A DNA stretch of 64,000 bases from Rhodovulum visakhapatnamense (GCF_004365965.1 NZ_SOEB01000004.1:1-64000), one strand, 5' to 3'. Positions 1 through 9,036 are shown, counted from the first letter of the stretch. Notes: generated from the letters alone by a model not told the origin. Translations and numbers: made by a program.

Positions 1-336
1 TGTCTTCCGACCCGGCCGCCGCCCCGTCAGCGCCTCAGCGCCGCCGGTGAGGGGCTATCTACGGGTCCACGCCGATGCCCGCAAGCAGTTTTTTGAAGAA
101 ATCGCCGTCAGACCGCCAGAAATCTTGTAAGATACTGACGCCACAGGTTTTTTAGTTATCCACACCCGAGGCTTCAGGCGTGTTTGCCCCGGATTTCGGC
201 CCGCACACCGGGAATCGCGTGCATCAGGGCCGACTCGTCGGGGGCGATCCCCCGCATTTCGGCCGTCCGGGGCGGATGGGGCCGAATTTCGGGGGGCGGT
301 GCCACCCGAAGGCAGCACCGCCCGCTGCGCATCGCG
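1..336. other. Left-edge non-coding stretch
   Basis: I see no convincing gene here. The reading frames present are short, arginine- and proline-rich and look like GC-driven shadows. One minus-strand frame ending near position 55 reads as plausible protein for about 24 residues but has no start codon. The only clear structure is a GC-rich inverted repeat at 294-302/315-323, just past the stop of the minus-strand gene. Confidence 0.5.
294..323 (-). terminator. Possible terminator hairpin after the phytase-like gene
   Basis: GGGCGGTGC at 294-302 pairs perfectly with GCACCGCCC at 315-323 across a 12-nt loop. It lies 14 nt past the stop codon of the minus-strand gene at 337-2505. No real U-tract follows on that strand, so it may only help termination or protect the 3' end. 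Confidence 0.4.
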
Positions 337-2505
337 TCAGGGCTTCACGGCAAAGAACATGGTCTCGCCCGAGTGGTCATCCACTCCGTCATTGTCGGTC
401 GCGACCCACATCGTGCCATCCGCGTCGATCGCCAGCCCCTCGACCTTGTCGAGCACGTAGCCGCCCGTGGCCGTGAGATCGGGGATCAGGTCGCGCGCCA
501 GTTCCTTGGTCACCACCGGCAGCGGACCGTCCAGCGGCGCGGGCTGCAGCTCGGACAGGGGCACGCGGGTGATCTTCTTGGTGACCGCCGCGCTGCCGAT
601 CTGGTTGTCCCGCTCGATGAGATAGACCCAGTCGCCATGGGCCACGATCTCGGACAGGCCGACCCAGCCGGTTTCGGGGGTGGCCAGCTCATAGCGGACC
701 GCGCCCCAGGTCTTGGCCGCGGTATCATAGGCGACCAGCTTGACCTGATGCCTGGGATCGTCCGCCCATTCGCGCTGAACCGCCATCCAGAGCGTATCGC
801 CCACCTTGGTCACGCCCTCGAAGCCAAAGCGGGTCTCGTTGGCCAACAGTTCGGGCGGCAGCGCCACCTCTTCCTTGATCTCGCCCTTGGCGTTCACGTG
901 ATACAGCGCATGCGGCACCAGCTTGGCGCTGTTGCCCTCCGAGGCCAGCCAGAACCCGCCCGCGCCGTCGAGGGTGATGCCCTCGAGGTCAAGCTTTTGC
1001 GCCGGCCGGCCCGCCCGGGTGACCCGGATCGCCTCGACGATGCGGGCGGGGGTCCGGGTGGTGTCGATCCGGAAGATCGTCGGCTGGTAGCCGTAGAAGC
1101 TGTCATTCACGGCATAAAGCGTACCGGGCTCGCCCGCGACGAGGCCCGAGATGGCCCCCCAGCCGGTCAGCTCGTCCATGCCGTCCGAGGTCAGCATCGG
1201 GTAGGCGGCGGGCGCCTCCTGATACTGGTAGATCATGACATGCGACCGCGCCGCGCCATCGGCGACAAGATCGGTCTCGTTGGCCGAGACCAGAAGGTTG
1301 CGCGACGGGATCGCCACGAAACCTTCCGGCCCGATGCCCGAGGGCAGCAGCTGTTTCAGGACCGGCGCGGCCGGGTCGGTCACGTCATAGACCGCGGCCA
1401 CCGAGGCGCGCTCGGTGCCCACGACCAGCAGAGGCGCGTCGCCGAACCGGCCGAAGACGACGCTTTCGGGTTCGACGCCGTTCGCATCCGACCGCTTGTC
1501 CGGGTAATGGCCGATCTGGACGATGGCATGTTCCAACGAGGGGCCGCTTTCATAGACGACCTGCCCGTCCTTCGAAAAGACCGTCCAGCCGCGGCTGCCG
1601 CCTTCGTAGTCGCCCTCGTTCGCGGTGGCAAAGTGATCGTCGTCGATCCAGGTCACGCCGTCCGGTTCGCGCTTCCGGCCCTTCTGGCTTTCCGTGAAGA
1701 TCAGCGCGGCACGCTCGTCGGTCGCGTCGATCCCCTCCAGATCGACCGTCCCGGCCGAAAACTGCGACAGCACCGTGCCGTCCCGCGCCACCACCGCGAG
1801 GTGGTTGTTTTCCTGCAGCGTCACGACCGTCTCGCCGGCGGCATTGATCGAGACGAATTCGGGTTCGGGATCCTCCGGTGCGATCCCGGCCAGCCCGGTC
1901 AGGTCGACCTTCTTCAGGCTACCGCAATCCAGCGCGCCATCCTTCAGCCCGACCAGAACCAGCCAGCCTTCGGGCCTCTGCGGCAGGACCCCGTCATTCA
2001 GGTCCTCATCGCGCTCGTTCTCGATGGCCACGGCCAGAAAGCTGCCATCGCGGGCCCTGGCCACGCTGTCGGGCTGACCGCCCAGATCGCAGGACCCGGT
2101 CTCGGTCCGGCTGGCGATGTCGATCGCGGCCAGCCGCCCCGAGGGGTTGGTGTAGCTTTCCGAGGTGTTGATGCCGACGAAGGCGGTCTGCCCCACCACC
2201 GCGACGCTGGTCGGCTCGCCGTCCAGAACCACATTGCCCAGCGGCTTCGGCGCCGCCGGATCGGCGATGTCGATCATCCCCAGCACGCCGAGCGGGCTGT
2301 CGGTATAGACCAGCGTCATGCCGTCGGCGGTCGCATCGATGATCTCTGCCGAGCTTTCGCGGGACCGGTCCTCGCCCTCGGCCATGTTCTCGACCACCGG
2401 AAAGGACGCGATCCGGTTGAAATTCATCTCGGCCTTAACGTCGGCACCGACCGAACCCGCGGCGAGGGCAAGCATCGAACTCATCCCCCAAAGTCGCAAC
2501 GTCAT
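337..2505 (-). CDS. Esterase-like activity of phytase family protein (beta-propeller)
   Basis: A 722-residue exported protein. The N-terminus is a short signal-peptide-like hydrophobic stretch ending near GSVGADVKA. The first part (about 30-420) looks like a repeated beta-propeller resembling choice-of-anchor/alkaline-phosphatase-associated repeats, with motifs such as DLEGIDA and WIDDDHFATANEGDYEGG. The second part (about 430-722) fits the phytase-like domain, with DLEGITLDGAGGFWLASEG, FGFEGVTKVGD and DKVEGLAIDADGTMWVATDN. The repeated acidic EG(I/V/L) motifs are typical of this family. The substrate cannot be told from sequence; an extracytoplasmic phosphoesterase is the usual suggestion. 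It is divergent from draT with about 170 bp between them and appears to be a single-gene unit. No pathway link to its neighbours is visible. Confidence 0.8.
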   Translation of the reverse strand: MTLRLWGMSSMLALAAGSVGADVKAEMNFNRIASFPVVENMAEGEDRSRESSAEIIDATADGMTLVYTDSPLGVLGMIDIADPAAPKPLGNVVLDGEPTSVAVVGQTAFVGINTSESYTNPSGRLAAIDIASRTETGSCDLGGQPDSVARARDGSFLAVAIENERDEDLNDGVLPQRPEGWLVLVGLKDGALDCGSLKKVDLTGLAGIAPEDPEPEFVSINAAGETVVTLQENNHLAVVARDGTVLSQFSAGTVDLEGIDATDERAALIFTESQKGRKREPDGVTWIDDDHFATANEGDYEGGSRGWTVFSKDGQVVYESGPSLEHAIVQIGHYPDKRSDANGVEPESVVFGRFGDAPLLVVGTERASVAAVYDVTDPAAPVLKQLLPSGIGPEGFVAIPSRNLLVSANETDLVADGAARSHVMIYQYQEAPAAYPMLTSDGMDELTGWGAISGLVAGEPGTLYAVNDSFYGYQPTIFRIDTTRTPARIVEAIRVTRAGRPAQKLDLEGITLDGAGGFWLASEGNSAKLVPHALYHVNAKGEIKEEVALPPELLANETRFGFEGVTKVGDTLWMAVQREWADDPRHQVKLVAYDTAAKTWGAVRYELATPETGWVGLSEIVAHGDWVYLIERDNQIGSAAVTKKITRVPLSELQPAPLDGPLPVVTKELARDLIPDLTATGGYVLDKVEGLAIDADGTMWVATDNDGVDDHSGETMFFAVKP

Positions 2506-2674
2506 CGTAACTCTCCACGCAATCTGCTCAAGACCTCATGGCGCGGCTTTGTAACGTCGCAATGAAGGCGGCCGGGAAGCGGGGCGTCAGAGGGACCGAC
2601 GCCCGCCCGGATGGCGCCAAATCGCCGCTTCGACCGGGGCGCCTCGGGGCTTTCGCGCCGCCCGGCAAGGACGC

Positions 2675-3511
2675 ATGATACCGGCGATGGACGACCAGCC
2701 CTCTCTTGCCCGGCGCGGCCCCCGCCATTCGACCAACCTCGTGGGTCGGTCCTCGGAATGGCTGGAAAGCTGTGCCTTCAACGACGCGCCCGCGCCGCTG
2801 CATATCTGGGGTGTGCAGGAGATGAACCAGGGCCTCTTCGGCATGCTCGACCAGGCCGCCGATCTGGCCGAGGCGGGCGAGGCCTTCCATGCCTACATGA
2901 TGGCCATGTTCGGCATCGACGACGAACAGCGCGACGTGCCCTCGGCCGGGCGACAGCGGTTCCGGTCGTCCTTCCTGCGGCTGATCCAGGGCTGGAGCTT
3001 CGACAGCAACGGCCCTGCGGGTGCGGTGCTGAAAGGCTGGGTCGAAAGCCGGTTCGGGGTCTGCCCCTCGTTTCACCGCGAGATCATCGACGCGGTGCCC
3101 GGCCCCGCCTGGGATGTCTATATCGAAGAGAAGATGTCGAGCCAGTTCCACAACAACGCGATCTGGGTGCAGCTCGACCTGCTGTTCGAATTCAGCCAGT
3201 GGGCGATCCGCCGTTTCGCCTTTCCCGGCCAGAGCCATCTGACGCTTTATCGCGGCATCAACGATGTCGAACGCCACCTGATCGTCGAGCGCAGCGACCG
3301 GCGCGAGGCGGTGATCCGGCTGAACAACCTCGTCTCGTTTTCCTCCGACCGCGAGGTGGCCGACTGTTTCGGCGACCGGATCCTCACGGCCCGGGTGCCG
3401 CTCTGCAAGATCCTGTTCTTCCCCGGCCTGCTGCCCTCGCACCTGCTGAGAGGCGAACGCGAATATCTGGCGGTCGGCGGCGAATTCCGGGTAAGCGTCG
3501 ATTATGTGTGA
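2675..3511 (+). CDS. draT: NAD+-dinitrogen-reductase ADP-D-ribosyltransferase DraT
   Basis: DraT transfers ADP-ribose from NAD+ to an arginine of dinitrogenase reductase (NifH), switching nitrogenase off in response to ammonium or darkness. The 278-residue protein has the family length and the characteristic stretches HSTNLVGRSSEWLESCAFN, LYRGIN and VSFSSDREVADCFGDRILTARVP. The chosen ATG has AAGGA about 5 nt upstream; a second ATG four codons in (2687) is possible but less well placed. The stop codon overlaps the start of draG by 8 nt, so the enzyme and its antagonist are translationally coupled. Its presence implies a Mo-nitrogenase elsewhere in the genome; no nif gene is in this window. 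Confidence 0.93.
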   Translation: MIPAMDDQPSLARRGPRHSTNLVGRSSEWLESCAFNDAPAPLHIWGVQEMNQGLFGMLDQAADLAEAGEAFHAYMMAMFGIDDEQRDVPSAGRQRFRSSFLRLIQGWSFDSNGPAGAVLKGWVESRFGVCPSFHREIIDAVPGPAWDVYIEEKMSSQFHNNAIWVQLDLLFEFSQWAIRRFAFPGQSHLTLYRGINDVERHLIVERSDRREAVIRLNNLVSFSSDREVADCFGDRILTARVPLCKILFFPGLLPSHLLRGEREYLAVGGEFRVSVDYV

Positions 3512-4388
3512 TGCGGCGCGCCCCGATCCGGCCGACCGAGCGCTGGCCGCCTATCTGGGCTTTGCCATCGGCGACGCGCTTGGCGCGACCGTGGAATTCA
3601 TGACCCGGCGCGAGATTGCCGCCCAGTACGGCCAGCACCGCGAGATCGTCGGCGGCGGCTGGCTGCGCCTCGCGCCCGGACAGGTGACCGACGACACCCA
3701 GATGTCGCTGGCTCTGGGCGCCTCGCTCGTCCGCTGCGGCGGGCTCGATCTTCAGGATCTGTGCGAAGCCTTCGCCGCCTGGCTGAAGACCGGCCCCGCC
3801 GATGTCGGCAATACCTGTCGGCGCGGCATCCAGCGCTATCTGACCAAAGGCACGGTCGAGGGGCCGCTGTCCGAAGGCGATGCCGGGAATGGCGGCGCGA
3901 TGCGGGTGCTGCCGGTCGCGCTGGCGACGCTGGGCGCGCCCGGCCGGGCCGAGGGCTGGACGCTGGCCCAGGCCCGCACCACCCATCACCACCCGCTGTC
4001 CGATGCCGCCTGCCTGAGCCTCGTGCGGATGGTTCACCGCCTGATCGGCGGCGAGGGCCATAAGGCGGTGCGGGACGAGGCCGACACCCTGATCGAGGCC
4101 CATCGCGACTTCCGGTTCGCCCCCTATCGCGGACAGTGTTCGGCCTATGTCGTCGACACGATGCAGACCGTGCTGCACCACTATCTGGCCGCCGACGGCT
4201 TCGAGGACTGCCTGGTCCGCACCGTCAACGAAGGCGGCGATGCCGACACAACCGCGGCGCTGGCGGGCATGCTGGCAGGCGCGACCTGGGGGACGGCGGC
4301 GATCCCCGCGCGCTGGCTGGACCGGCTGGACCCGGCCGTCGCCGAGGCCATCCGGGTGCAGGTGCCGGGCTTGCTGGCCCTGGCCTGA
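3504..4388 (+). CDS. draG: ADP-ribosyl-[dinitrogen reductase] hydrolase DraG
   Basis: DraG removes the ADP-ribose that DraT adds to NifH and so reactivates nitrogenase. The 294-residue sequence is an ADP-ribosylglycohydrolase. It has the N-terminal AAYLGFAIGDALGATVEFM, the metal-binding DDTQMSLALG, GDAGNGGAMRVLPVAL, and the C-terminal second metal site NEGGDADTTAALAGMLAG, all intact. It overlaps draT and ends 9 bp before a convergent minus-strand gene. In relatives its activity is controlled by GlnB/GlnK and AmtB sequestration at the membrane; none of these partners is in the window. Confidence 0.94.
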   Translation: MCDAARPDPADRALAAYLGFAIGDALGATVEFMTRREIAAQYGQHREIVGGGWLRLAPGQVTDDTQMSLALGASLVRCGGLDLQDLCEAFAAWLKTGPADVGNTCRRGIQRYLTKGTVEGPLSEGDAGNGGAMRVLPVALATLGAPGRAEGWTLAQARTTHHHPLSDAACLSLVRMVHRLIGGEGHKAVRDEADTLIEAHRDFRFAPYRGQCSAYVVDTMQTVLHHYLAADGFEDCLVRTVNEGGDADTTAALAGMLAGATWGTAAIPARWLDRLDPAVAEAIRVQVPGLLALA

Positions 4389-4397
4389 GCCCCGCCG

Positions 4398-5620
4398 TCA
4401 CCCCGGACGCGCGGCCAGATCGGCCTTGCGGGCAATCATCTTCCCGGTCAGCCGCGCGCTGCCGCCCAGGCCCTCGATCGTGCCCCGGATCGCCTCGTCG
4501 GGCAGGCCGGTGACGAGGCCCACGGCCTCGGCCAGCGCCGCCGGGGCGATATCGCCGAAAAGCCGCACGGCATGGGGGTTGTCGGGATCGTCCCTCAGCC
4601 GGTCAAGCTCGGCCACCTCCGCGCCGAAGGCACGGCCCTTGGGGTCGCCGCAAGCGCGGAACTCCAGCGCGCCGCCGACATCGAGGGTCAGCACCTGCCC
4701 CCCCCCACGACGCCCTGGTTGTCGCCGTCGAAGCCTGCAGCATCCCAGTTCGCGGTCCAGGCATGCACCCCCAGCCAGCGCTGCGCAAACCGCCGCTCGT
4801 CCTCCGAGAACTGCGCGGCATGGGCTTTTTCCAGTGTCACGAACTCGGTTGCGACCTGGCAGGGATCGGCGGTCGGCCGGTAGATCAGCGTCGGCGCCCC
4901 CGCCAGCCGGTACAGCGCGGCCGCGATCCGTTCGTTGCGGGCATGGGCCGGACTTTCCAGTTCCTTGACATAGAACCGGCGCCCTTCGGCATCTCGATAG
5001 ACCCCGCCCGGATTGCTGCCCAGCCGCCCGCCCGTCCGCTCAAGCGCCGCCAGATCCAGGACCCGGTCGTCCGCGGGCTCCGTGCGCCGCACCAGCGCCA
5101 GCTGCGCCGGGGTCTCGATGGCGCCGGGCCGCGCGTGGCGCGCGGCGCGGATCGCCTCCTGGGGCGCCATGCCAAGCTCGGCCAGCAGCCGCCCCGCGAT
5201 CATCCCGGCCCGGCCGAGCCCGCCTTTGCAATGGACAAGCACATCGCCGCCCTGCCGCAGGATCGCGCGGATCTCGGGGCCGGTCGTCGCCCATTGGCGC
5301 TCGAAGAAATCGTCAGGCACCGAATAGTCGCGGATCGGCAGGTGCCGCCACAGCATCCCCCGCGCCCGCACGCTTGCGCCCAGATCCGGCACTTTCAGTG
5401 CAACGAGCTCGGCATTTTCGACCAGACTCAGGACCAGCCGCGCGCCCCAGCCCGCGATGGCGTCGAGATCGGCATCGAGATCGCGCGCCCAGGCGCCGGT
5501 GCTGGCCACCGGGTCGTGCTTGCCGGGACAGAAGGTGATGCCGATCCGCCCGAGCCCTGGCCCGGCCGACACCTCCGCGATCTGGAGAGGATGGGTCCTG
5601 CTTGTCCGTGCCCCGCGCAT
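4398..5620 (-). pseudogene. Tyrosine phosphatase / kinase-like fusion, frameshifted at a G9 tract
   Basis: From the ATG at 5620 (GGAGG upstream on the coding strand) the protein begins with a dual-specificity phosphatase domain carrying the P-loop VHCKGGLGRAG (Cys131, Arg137). A second domain follows from about residue 195: GSNPGGVYRD, FYVKELESP (candidate ATP-binding Lys219), ARNERIAAALYRLAG and HAWTANWDAAGFDGDNQGVV, reminiscent of HipA- or PI3K-like kinase folds. At 4698-4706 a run of nine C (G9 on the coding strand) throws the frame; with ten G, or seven, translation would continue into the frame ending at 4398 (VLTLDVGGALEFRACGDPKG), giving about 405 residues. It could be a sequencing indel, a slippage switch or a true mutation. 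The function of the fusion is not known to me. Confidence 0.7.
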
Positions 5621-5694
5621 CGCCAACCTCCAGCCCCGCCCCGGCACCCGAGGATAGCCGGGCATCGGCCGATGGGCCAAGCGGCCGCGCTGCT

Positions 5695-6475
5695 TCAATC
5701 GGGCGCAGCATCGTCCGGCCCGGTCGCGATCCGCAGATCGACCTCCATCGCGGCCGTCACCGGCCCCGCGGTGAATCCGCCCTCGACCGGGCGCCACGGC
5801 CAGCGCGACATGGCCCGCGCCGACCGCGCGCCCATGGGTCGGGTCATAGCCGCACCAGCCCCGCCCCGGCACCAGCGCCTCGGGCCAGGCATGCATGTGG
5901 CGCGGGCCATCCGGATGCTCGCTTTCGGCCTGATAGCCGCTGACGAACCGCGCCGCGATCCCGCGGCTCGCGGCGGCGGCGATGAAAAGAACCGCCAGAT
6001 CGCGACAGGCCCCCTGCCCGCGCGCCAGCGTCACCTCTGCAGGCCAGGCTGCCCCGTCGGGCCGGATCTGCCGCGCGATCCGGGCATGCAGAGCTTCGGT
6101 CAGCGCGCTCAGGAACCGGTCCGGCCCAGCGCCGGGCGGACCAAGCGCCGCCGCGAAGTCCGCGACCTCGGGGGCAACGGCGCAGAGGGGCGGCACAGGG
6201 CCGCCCTCCGGTGCCTCCAGCCAGGCCTGCGTCCTCAGCGTGAAGCGGCTTTCGAAGATCAGCGCCGGGGTCTCGCCCGCAAAGTCCAGCCGGGTGACGC
6301 GGTTGCCATGGGCATCGGTCTCGTCCCTGCGGGCCACCGGCAGCGGCGTGACCGCGAGGCTCTGACAAAGCTCCGCGACACGGCCGGGCCGGGGCGTCAG
6401 GCGCAGCAGATGCGGGCCAGGCCGGACCGGACCCGAGTAGCGATAGACCGTCCGATGCAGCACCTCGAAACGCAT
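5695..6475 (-). pseudogene. Transglutaminase-like family protein, frameshifted near the C-terminus
   Basis: A bacterial transglutaminase-like protein with the usual N-terminal beta domain (MRFEVLHRTVYRYSGPVRPG, then LRLTPRPGR) and papain-like core. The catalytic Cys is in GQGACRDLAVLFIAAAASRG, His in RHMHAWPEALVPGRGW, and Asp in GYDPTHG. After GHVALAV, around 5785-5800, the frame is lost. The continuation PVEGGFTAGPVTAAMEVDL lies in another frame and ends at 5695. Family members usually have a short GRDYxDV-like stretch between these parts, and it appears to be missing, which suggests a small deletion rather than a single-base error. All catalytic residues precede the break. The next gene downstream on the same strand starts 75 bp later. 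Confidence 0.68.
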
Positions 6476-6536
6476 GTCCTCAGCTTGCGCAGGATCGCGC
6501 CCCGGTCAACCGCCCTTCCGGGGGGGTCACGGCCGA

Positions 6537-6936
6537 TGCGCTTTGACATGATCTGCGAGGCAAACGGGATCGAGCGCCGGCTGACCAACCCCAACCATCC
6601 CGGGAGTTCGGAGGATCGGAAAACAGTCCGGGGGGACTGTTTTTCGCGAGCGGCGGACAGGTCGAACGGATGCACCGCACGATCAGGGCGGGTGAAGCGG
6701 ATCAGGCGAGGCGCCAGTGGCGCGTCTTCCCGCTGAACGTCCAACGGGACCATCACGACAGCCACGACCCGCTCCGCACCCACCTCGCGGACTTCATGGC
6801 AGCTTACAACTTCGTGCGCCGCCTCAAGACCATCGACGGGCTCACGCCCTGCGAATACATCTGCAGGATCCGGACATCAGAGCCGGACAGAGTCAGCCTC
6901 AACCCGATCCACGAGATGCCGGGACTGAACGCCTAG
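6537..6936 (+). pseudogene. Remnant of an IS481-type transposase (3' end)
   Basis: Pieces of a DDE integrase-core transposase C-terminus can be followed on the plus strand through several frames. They are IERRLTNPNHP (6570-6602), GQVERMHRTIR around 6655-6690 (the Glu is the expected third catalytic residue), and DSHDPLRTHLADFMAAYNF, RRLKTIDGLTPCEYI and NPIHEMPGLNA up to the stop at 6936. A segment holding a palindrome is inserted between NHP and GQVERM, and another non-homologous stretch follows RTIR. The N-terminal two thirds are absent. The stop of the convergent trkH gene overlaps the end of the remnant, so an old insertion event set this boundary. Confidence 0.72.
6620..6643. repeat. Palindromic element inside the transposase remnant
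   Basis: AAAACAGTCC (6620-6629), a GGGG loop, and GGACTGTTTT (6634-6643) form a perfect 10-bp stem followed by one more T. It sits inside foreign sequence interrupting the transposase remnant. It could be a small dispersed palindromic repeat that inserted there or a terminator-like hairpin. I see no second full copy in this window. Confidence 0.6.
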
Positions 6937-8270
6937 CCCAGATAGACCGTGCCCGCGGGGTAGGACACCCGCTTCGGGCTGCGCACAGCCAGCAGGAAGC
7001 CCAGGGTCAGCGGACCGACCCGTCCGAGGAACATCACCCCCATCAGCACCGCCCGGCCCGCCGTGTCGAGATCGCCGGTGATGCCCCGGCTCAGCCCGAC
7101 CGTGCCGAAGGCCGACACGGTCTCGAAGGCCAGATCGAGGAATTCGCCCTCGTGAAACAGGATCAGCACGAAAAGCGCGATCAGGATCGTCAGGGTGCTG
7201 ACCATCGACAGCGCCAGCACCTTCATGATCTGCTCGGCCCCCAGACGGCGCCCGAAGACGTCGATGGCGGTGTGGCGGCGGAAGAAGCTGACCGTGGCCA
7301 GCAGCAGCACGATGAAGGTCGTGACCTTGATGCCGCCGCCCGTAGAGGTCGAGCCCGCCCCGACGACCATCAGCGTCATGAACAGCAGCGTCGTCGCCTG
7401 CGTCAGCCCGCCGATATCGACGGTGTTGAACCCGGCGGTGCGGGTGGTCGCGGCCTGAAACCAACTGGCCCAGAGCTTGGTCGAGACCGCATCGAACTGT
7501 CCCAGCGTGGCCGGGTTGGTCCATTCCAGCACGGCGATGGTCGCGGTCGACCAGACCAGAAGCACCAGCGTGCCGACCAGCATCAGCTTGGTATGAACGG
7601 TGTAGCCGCGCCAGCCGGTGCGGCGCTGCATGTCGGCAACCACGGTGAAGCCGAGCCCGCCGAGGATCAGCAGGGCGGGCACGGTGACATTGACCACCGG
7701 ATGCGCGACCCAGGCGGTGAGACTGTCGGGGTAAAGCGCGAAGCCTGCATTGTTGAAGGCCGAGACGGCATGGAACAGGCTTGACCACAGCCCCGCCTGC
7801 CAGCCGAATTCGGGCACGAAGACCACCGCCAGAAAGGCCGTGCCCGCCGCCTCGCAGACCAGCACGAAGCGCAGGATCGTCTTCGTCAGCCGGATCAGCC
7901 CGCTCATCGAGGTCTGGTTCAGGTCCTCGCGCAGGTAATGGCGATGGGTGATGCCGACCGGCAGGCCCAGCATGGTCAGGATCAGGACCGCGAAGGTCAT
8001 GAGCCCCAGCCCGCCCAGCTGGATCAGCACCAGAATCACGGCCTGGCCGAACAGGGTGAATTCGGTGCCGGTATCGCGCACCGCAAGCCCGGTCACGGTC
8101 ACCGCCGAGGTCGCGGTGAAGGCGACGTCGGACCAGGTCATCGCCACGGTCCGGGCCGCCGGCAGTTTCAGCAGCAGCGTGCCCGCCACGATCAGCGCCG
8201 CATAGGTCAGCATCAGCGCCAGCGGCGGCGGCAGAAAGCGGCCGCTGCGCAGCGCGGCGAGGCGTGCCAT
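6933..8270 (-). CDS. TrkH/KtrB-family potassium uptake channel subunit
   Basis: A 445-residue polytopic inner-membrane protein with the four P-loop repeats of the TrkH/KtrB K+ transporter family. Filter-like motifs are seen at TATSAVTVTGLAV, AVSAFNNAGF, TRTAGFNTVDI and SAFGTVGLS. The intramembrane loop GAGSTSTGGGIK is typical of this family. The length fits KtrB-type members better than longer TrkH. It works with the RCK protein encoded just upstream on the same strand (8275-8943; 4 bp between genes), which gates it in response to nucleotides. Start codon ATG at 8270; the end MARLAALRSGRFLPPPLALML reads as a normal cytoplasmic N-terminus and first helix. Confidence 0.9.
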   Translation of the reverse strand: MARLAALRSGRFLPPPLALMLTYAALIVAGTLLLKLPAARTVAMTWSDVAFTATSAVTVTGLAVRDTGTEFTLFGQAVILVLIQLGGLGLMTFAVLILTMLGLPVGITHRHYLREDLNQTSMSGLIRLTKTILRFVLVCEAAGTAFLAVVFVPEFGWQAGLWSSLFHAVSAFNNAGFALYPDSLTAWVAHPVVNVTVPALLILGGLGFTVVADMQRRTGWRGYTVHTKLMLVGTLVLLVWSTATIAVLEWTNPATLGQFDAVSTKLWASWFQAATTRTAGFNTVDIGGLTQATTLLFMTLMVVGAGSTSTGGGIKVTTFIVLLLATVSFFRRHTAIDVFGRRLGAEQIMKVLALSMVSTLTILIALFVLILFHEGEFLDLAFETVSAFGTVGLSRGITGDLDTAGRAVLMGVMFLGRVGPLTLGFLLAVRSPKRVSYPAGTVYLG

Positions 8271-8274
8271 GGGC

Positions 8275-8943
8275 TCAGGCCTCGTCCAGCAGGTCGTCGC
8301 CGAAGCGGCGCAGATCGGCGCGGCGGCCCAGCACCAGAAGCTTGTCGCCAGCCTTCAGCCGCAGCTCGCCGCCTTCGCAGGACAGGAACTCGCCCTCGCG
8401 CATCGCGCCCAGCGCCCGCAGATCGTAGCCCGACAGCAGCTTGACATCGCCGACCGCGCGCCCCTCCAGCGGCTCGGGCACGGTCAGGTCGACGACGTGA
8501 AAGCCGTTGCCGAGACTCACGTAATCGCGCACCAGCGGGTTGTGCAGCATCTGCGCTATATGCTGGCCGACCTCCTGTTCGGGCAGCACGATCCGGTCGA
8601 CGCCGATCTTCGACAGGATGCGGTGATGGGTCTTCGACAGCGCCTTGACCCAGATCGCCTTCACGCCCAGCATCTTGACGTTCATCGAACAGAGGATGTT
8701 GGCCTCGAGATCCTCGCCGATGGCCACCAGCGCCACGTCGTAATTTCCGACCCCGGCCTCGCGCAGCGCCAGCTCGTCGCGGCCGTCGGCGATCACCGCC
8801 TCGGACAGCACGTCGGCATAGCGGCCGACGATCTTGTCGTCGAGATCGACCCCCATGACCGGATTGCCGAATCGCGCCAGTTCGGTGGCGACAGTGCTGC
8901 CGAAGGTGCCAAGGCCGATCACGGCAAAGCTGCGTCTTTTCAC
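8275..8943 (-). CDS. TrkA-family (RCK/KtrA-like) potassium uptake regulatory protein
   Basis: A cytoplasmic regulatory subunit of 222 residues. It has one RCK_N Rossmann domain (VIGLGTFGSTVATELARFG, with the acidic DLDD at the end of strand 2 and ADGRDELALREAG) and one C-terminal RCK_C domain (about 135-222, GDVKLLSGYDLRALGAMREGE). One RCK pair is KtrA-like; classical TrkA has two. It lies directly upstream of the channel gene with a 4-bp gap, so the two form a dicistronic unit. It would bind ATP/ADP or NAD(H) and gate K+ entry. Confidence 0.9.
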   Translation of the reverse strand: MKRRSFAVIGLGTFGSTVATELARFGNPVMGVDLDDKIVGRYADVLSEAVIADGRDELALREAGVGNYDVALVAIGEDLEANILCSMNVKMLGVKAIWVKALSKTHHRILSKIGVDRIVLPEQEVGQHIAQMLHNPLVRDYVSLGNGFHVVDLTVPEPLEGRAVGDVKLLSGYDLRALGAMREGEFLSCEGGELRLKAGDKLLVLGRRADLRRFGDDLLDEA

Positions 8944-9036
8944 TTGGAAACTGCCTGTCCTTCGGGATGTCCGGCCCCGACCCTAGCACGTCCGGGCGCC
9001 CCCGGGGCAAGCCCCCGCGCGGCCCCGCACTTCGGA

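Noticed and set aside
55-145. Minus-strand fragment reading DFWRSDGDFFKKLLAGIGVDP
   Set aside because: It looks protein-like but has an upstream stop and no start codon; too short to assign as a gene remnant.
184-2565. A 793-codon plus-strand open frame opposite the phytase-like gene
   Set aside because: Rich in Arg, Gly, Asp and His, without domain features, and exactly antisense to a gene with clear family motifs; a product of high GC at third positions.
2506-2674. Sigma-54 (NifA) promoter before draT
   Set aside because: TGGCGCCAAATCGCC looks partly similar, but the GG-N10-GC spacing is not met.
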